In this document: positions 59,301-64,000 of the stretch, in pieces
How the letters are laid out: the number at the start of each line of letters is the position of its first letter
Numbering within the stretch: the stretch's first letter is position 1
Assembly: GCA_037126765.1 (NCBI GenBank)
Contig: JBBCBC010000002.1
Location: 46,690,889 to 46,754,888, forward strand
DNA from: Stenogyne calaminthoides
Taxonomy: Eukaryota; Streptophyta; Magnoliopsida; Lamiales; Lamiaceae
DNA: 64,000 bases
Direction of reading: 5' to 3'
Notes under the pieces: generated by a model
The model's database searches: none
Told to the model about the DNA's origin: nothing
Seen by the model: the letters and a program-made list of their open reading frames with translations, nothing else
Made by a program: the position numbers and the translations under genes

Positions 59301-62300
59301 GCTGCTTGCTGCTGTGGAGAATGCCGAAAAAAATCTCTCAGAAGCATGCAAGAATAGCTTTGTCCACGGCATATTGCTGACTCTTCGCTACACATTTGAG
59401 GAACTTGATTGGAATTCTGACTTGATTCTGCATAATGCTGCTGAGATGAAACATGTGTTACAAAGGCTGTTGGAGTTGGTGATGCGAATAACTTCCTTGG
59501 CCCTTTGGGTTGTCTCAGCTGATGCCTGGTACTTACCTGATGATGATATGGAAGACATGGTAGATGATGATGCATTTCAGCTCGAGATTACTGATGAAAT
59601 TGAATCATCCGTACCAGAATCTAAGGTTGAAGCTGAAAAAGTTATTGAGGAGGTCAGGCCCTCGGAACAGATTATTATGGTTGGCTGCTGGCTTGCAATG
59701 AAAGAGGTAAGGGAGATTTTCCAGGAAAATGAGAATGATATTCTAGCCTTAAATTATGTTCATTGGTAATTTCCCTAAAAACATGCAAGCGCCATATTTT
59801 TGTTTACTAAATGTGTTTATTGCATTTGTAGGTGAGCCTGCTTCTAGGAACTGTAATTAGAAAAGTTCCTTTACCTACTTCAGAAGAAACAGGAAAAGCA
59901 ATCTCTTTTACTGCTGAAGAGTCCAATCTGCCATCTGATGCTATGCTTGATATACAACAACTTGAGACAATTGGCAACCATTTCTTAGAAGTCCTTCTCA
60001 AAATGAAACATAATGGTGCCATTGATAAGACTAGGGCTGGGTTCACAGCACTCTGCAACCGTTTGCTTTGTTCAAATGATCCAAGGTATTTGTTGGAACT
60101 CTTCTATTGGCTGATGCTGGTGGTTGTCACCTTCCAATCATGGGGCAAATAAACATTTTCTCTGCAATTTTTTTAATCTTAGTTTATTCTGTTTGATCAA
60201 TTCTTCTAATAGAAATTAAATAATTTGATTTGTCTTGCTACAATTTGGATTTTCATCCTTAGTGAATGAGTTTTGAGTCTGATTTTTAATCTACACTTCT
60301 AATCCTGATTATTTCCTAGGAAATTTGAAAGATAATATGAAGTTAATTTTCCAGAAATATGTGCTGATACTGGTGCTTTATATTCAGGCTATGTCATTTG
60401 ACAGAGTCTTGGATGGAACAACTGATGGAAAGAACAGTGGCCAAGGGACAGACAGTGGATGACCTTTTAAGAAGAAGTGCAGGTATACCTGCTGCATTTA
60501 TTGCATTTTTCCTCTCCGAGCCTGAGGGAACACCTAAGAGACTACTCCCAAGGGCACTAAGCTGGCTAATTGGTGTAGTTAGCAAGTCTTTAACTGATGA
60601 ACCCCAAGGAAACAGCTTCAATAGTGACTTGTGCACTCAACCTCCTGGTGTGAATGGCAACAAAGAAACGTCAAAGTTTCGGGATGAGGGTGTTGTTCCT
60701 ACAGTGCATGCTTTCAATGTTCTCAAGACAACTTTTAATGATGCAAATCTAGCCACTGATACATCAGGTTTTTGTGCTGATGCATTGATAATCTCGATAT
60801 GCTCTTTCTCTTCCCCATACTGGGAGGTTCGCAACAGTGCTTGTCTTGCATATACTGCTTTGGTACGTCGCATGATTGGATTTCTTAATATACAGAAAAG
60901 AGAATCTGCTAGGCGACCTCTCACTGGACTTGAATTTTTCCACAGGTCATAATTCTTCTCCATTGTGTTTTAAGGTTCAAGTGTTCTTGTTTTTAGTTTG
61001 AAGTCTTTATGCTTGATCATTGGGTATGAATATTTGTCTAAAATTTCTAGGAACGTTTGCATAAGCATGGAAAATCTGAGATTGTTAATATTCGACGTTA
61101 AGCTGTTAAGAATGATTTCAATTTTAGTTGAGTTTATTATTCCAAGAATGATCATTAGGAATACAATTTTAATTTATCATTGTTCGCATTGCTCATGAAA
61201 AGAAGTAAAATATATAAATAATTTAGTTAACAATTAGTCGTAACTTTAGAGCTGCCTTTTAGGAATGTTAACTTGATTATTTGCTGCAATTTTATCCTTT
61301 GTCTGCGTTCTGTATGGTAAATTGGTGGATAATTTTTTTAGGAACACATGGGCAGATGGTATCAAAGTAACACGTGATACTTCTTAATGTTTTCTTCCAT
61401 TCTCTATCTTCAAATTCTTTTAATTTTTTTAACACATTTTTTTTCTCTAACTAAAGGTACCCTAAATCGCACTCATTCTTACTCAATGAACTGAAAGTAG
61501 CTACTGAATTGCTAGCAGAAGGCTCATCAGATGAGTTAGGATCAAACCTGAAAAGCTTCGTGCATCCAAGCTTGTGTCCAATATTGATACTTTTGTCTCG
61601 TCTTAAACCTTCACCTATTTCAAGTGAAGCTGGAGATACTTTGGATCCTTTTCTTTTCATGCCACCTATCAGGAGGTGTTCATTCCAGTCCAACTTCCGC
61701 ATTCGTGTTCTTGCTTCAGGAGCCTTAACAGGTCTCGTTTCCAATGAGAAACTGCAAATTGTAATGCTCAACATTGCCTCAGAGTTACCAACTAGTGGGA
61801 GTTCCTGTTCTTTTAATTCAATCCATGGAATTTTACTGCAGCTGAACTCTCTTGTTCGTACCAACTGTAGAAACTTATCAGATTCCTCTAAGAAAGATAC
61901 TATCCTCCATGAATTGATTCAAATCTTAGCAACACGCTTATGGATTGGGAGACCAAGAGAGTGCCCCTGCCCCATTCTTAATGGCTGCATACTGAAGGTA
62001 CTTGATAACATGCTCAGTATTGGAAGAACATGTGAAGGAAGTAAAAGTGCCATCGTCATTTGGAACCTTCTGTGTCAGTTGTCTTCAGAATGCTTAGATT
62101 TAGAATCTTCTGGTTGCTCCTTGTATTTTGATCCAACTGTTCAAGAACTCCGAAGGCAAGCAGCAACATCTTATTTCAATTGCATTTTTGAGACATCTAA
62201 AGAAACAGTTGTGTATGAACTTCCAATTAGAAGAAATCCATCTTCACCTGCTATTCGTTCGTCAAGAATAGATGGAATCGAGGCTGCCTTTAGTGGATTT

Positions 62301-63785
62301 CAGGAAAGGTTGATCAGGTCCATGTCAGATGCATCATATGAAGTCCGACTTGCCTCATTGAAATGGCTTTTTGGGTTGCTTAAGAGAGGGGAGTCATCAG
62401 GTAATAATAGTGGAGATCAGTTGTTTTCTGAGGCTATGGAAATATGCTCCACTAATATCAATCTTCAATATGCACTTGTGAACCTTCTGGATTCAGAGAA
62501 ACATCATACATGCTTGCGTTACCTTCTGAAAATTCTTTACACTTGGAACTCACTTGGATTTCAAGACAACCAAGAAAGCTCAGAGGTAAGATATGTTCGT
62601 GATATGGACTGCCAGTTGATATTCCAGTTATGGAACAAGTTGGTTTCCCTGTTCAAGACCACAAGGCATGCAAAGACTCGACAAACGCTACTCTGCTGCT
62701 TAGGCATGTGTGCTGAGAAAATATCAAACTTGTGTATGAGCCATTTTTCTTCCGAGTTCATCCCAAGTGAAATGTTTTCTCATTTCTTTGATGCATTAGG
62801 TTATTTTGTGGATCTGATAGAACAAAACAGCGAAGCATCACAGCCTGTGAATATGAGAAAGGCAGCTGCAGAATCAATGATAGCATCTCGCATACTGTTT
62901 CATTCTGAGGCTCTTGGGTTTTTGGTTTCTGGAGGAACCATCTCTTCTCAAGGGGCTATCAGAATATATGCTCATAAGGTACTGGATCTATGGTTTGCAG
63001 GCATAAAGCTTCTAGAAGATGAAGATGATGGCCTCAGGAAAAGGCATGCATTGGATGTCCAAAAGTGTTTTCCATCCAGAAAACCCGAGAAAAGCTCTCC
63101 AGCTGCTATGTCTACGAACCAAGTTGAGAAAGTGATAGAACTATGCTTTGACCATCTCTCTAGAGTATTTGGCGACTGGATAGATTATTTGGATTATCTT
63201 TGCTGTTGGGTGTTTAATGCTGGAAAAAATGCAAACTACAATGCATCAGAAAATGATCTTGTTAAGCGTGTTTTTGATAAGGAGATTGATAACCATCATG
63301 AAGAAAGGCTGCTAATCTGTCAGTTATGTTGTTCCCACTTGGAAACAGTTCTTATTTCAAAGTCTAGGGCAGGGGACTCATGGATCAAGAGTGGGATCAG
63401 GGATCTGTTACATAAATGGAAAACCAGATTTCTTGAACAGTTAGTATCATTCACTAGCAATCATATTGGGAAGAGAGAGAGTGATGATTGGATTGGTGGA
63501 GTTGGTAATCACAAGGACACGTTTCTACCACTCTACGCAAATTTATGCGCGTTTTATGCCTTGTCCAGTTGCATCTTGAAAGAGGAATCCGAGAACAGCA
63601 TACAAATGCTCTCTGAAGTTTCTGCACTAGGAGAATCTATCAGTCCCTTTCTTCGAAACCCTTTGATCTCCAACCTTTATTTGATGGTTGTTGAGTCCCA
63701 TGAGAGATACACAGGTGAAACTGCAGAAGATTCGACCCTGAAGTCCACTTGGGGTGAATTTAATCCTTATTTTTTACTTGGGTGA
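56365..63785 (+). CDS. THADA: THADA/Trm732-like protein (DUF2428, HEAT repeats)
   Basis: Four exons: 56365-59706, 59832-60085, 60388-60945 and 61457-63785. All have GT-AG borders and consistent phases, giving 6483 nt and 2160 aa; the Arabidopsis homologue (AT3G55160) is of similar size. The yeast relative Trm732 is the partner of Trm7 for 2'-O-methylation of position 32 in tRNA anticodon loops; human THADA is the homologue. The protein is all-helical HEAT-like repeats without signal or membrane segments. The most conserved part spans exons 2-4, the DUF2428 region: ESWMEQLMERTVAKGQTVDD, RRSAGIPAAFIAFFLSEPEG, LPRALSWLIGV and YPKSHSFLLNELK. The ATG at 56365 is the first in frame; the open frame continues upstream to about 56236 without an ATG. 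The gene appears intact and is the only complete, undamaged host gene here. Confidence 0.95.
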
Positions 63786-64000
63786 AGACATTATTTTTGT
63801 GACATATTGTACTACCTAGCTAGCTGCTGATTTTGGGATGATAGTTGTGAACATTCCCATGAGGTTTGTATACAATTCTAGTTTTATACATGTCTTCAGA
63901 TTTAGAGAAGCTCTGTATTCAAGTAGCTCTATCTGCTTGCATGATCTGTGAAAGTGATTCACAGTTCTGAACCGTTTTTTGATGCAACTAATTATCAGGT
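63786..64000 (+). other. 3' flank of the THADA-like gene
   Basis: The sequence after the TGA at 63783-63785, T/A-rich and likely 3' UTR. No polyadenylation site was fixed. Confidence 0.5.

Noticed and set aside
1..64000. tRNA, rRNA or organelle-derived genes
   Set aside because: No cloverleaf or rRNA segment was recognised by eye; a tRNAscan-SE/Infernal run would be decisive.

Overview
The window is nuclear DNA of a flowering plant, most likely a eudicot. Coding exons are interrupted by short GT-AG introns, the spacer DNA is AT-rich, and more than half of the sequence is transposon-derived. The host proteins resemble those of Arabidopsis and other eudicots by recognition; no search was run. 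A block of 500 Ns (47377-47876) is an assembly gap.

Only three host genes are supported. (1) ABCB19, an ABC-B auxin/brassinosteroid exporter, lies on the minus strand at 6883-13365 in ten exons. All exon phases agree except exon 7, which is one base short and shifts the frame. (2) The 3' two thirds of a bHLH47/POPEYE-type iron-deficiency regulator lies on the plus strand at 47877-49266; its 5' part is in the gap. (3) A THADA/Trm732-like HEAT-repeat protein lies on the plus strand at 56365-63785, with four exons encoding 2160 aa. These are independent genes, not an operon.

Transposon layout, left to right: a long-TIR element (1.6-3.8 kb); a MITE (5.1 kb); a SINE-like repeat inside an ABCB19 intron; a hAT element with a decayed BED/RICESLEEPER-type transposase (16244-19695, 8-bp TSD); an 11.9-kb Mutator-like element (MULE, 19767-31659, 10-bp TSD); a Stowaway MITE; a 7-kb LINE (18-bp TSD); a LINE fragment; a non-autonomous hAT; a PIF/Harbinger-like element; a hAT MITE; another Stowaway; and a tandem three-LTR Copia derivative (49695-56086, TSD TTTAA) ending 278 bp upstream of the THADA ATG. 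One long solo-LTR family, here called X, is present three times: inside the MULE, inside the LINE and inside the Copia derivative. The third X copy is itself split by a different solo LTR, called Y, giving three levels of nesting.

The most unusual object is the MULE. It carries a plant-mobile-domain (PMD) gene, a small SANT-like gene that still reads open, a two-exon ORF of unknown function, and a transposase-SWIM-OTU gene. It also carries four clusters of a 21-bp imperfect palindrome, TGTCGC(N9)GCGACA, repeated about every 31 bp (three helical turns). Two clusters lie just inside the inverted termini and two flank the small SANT-like gene. This looks like a phased protein-binding array belonging to the element.
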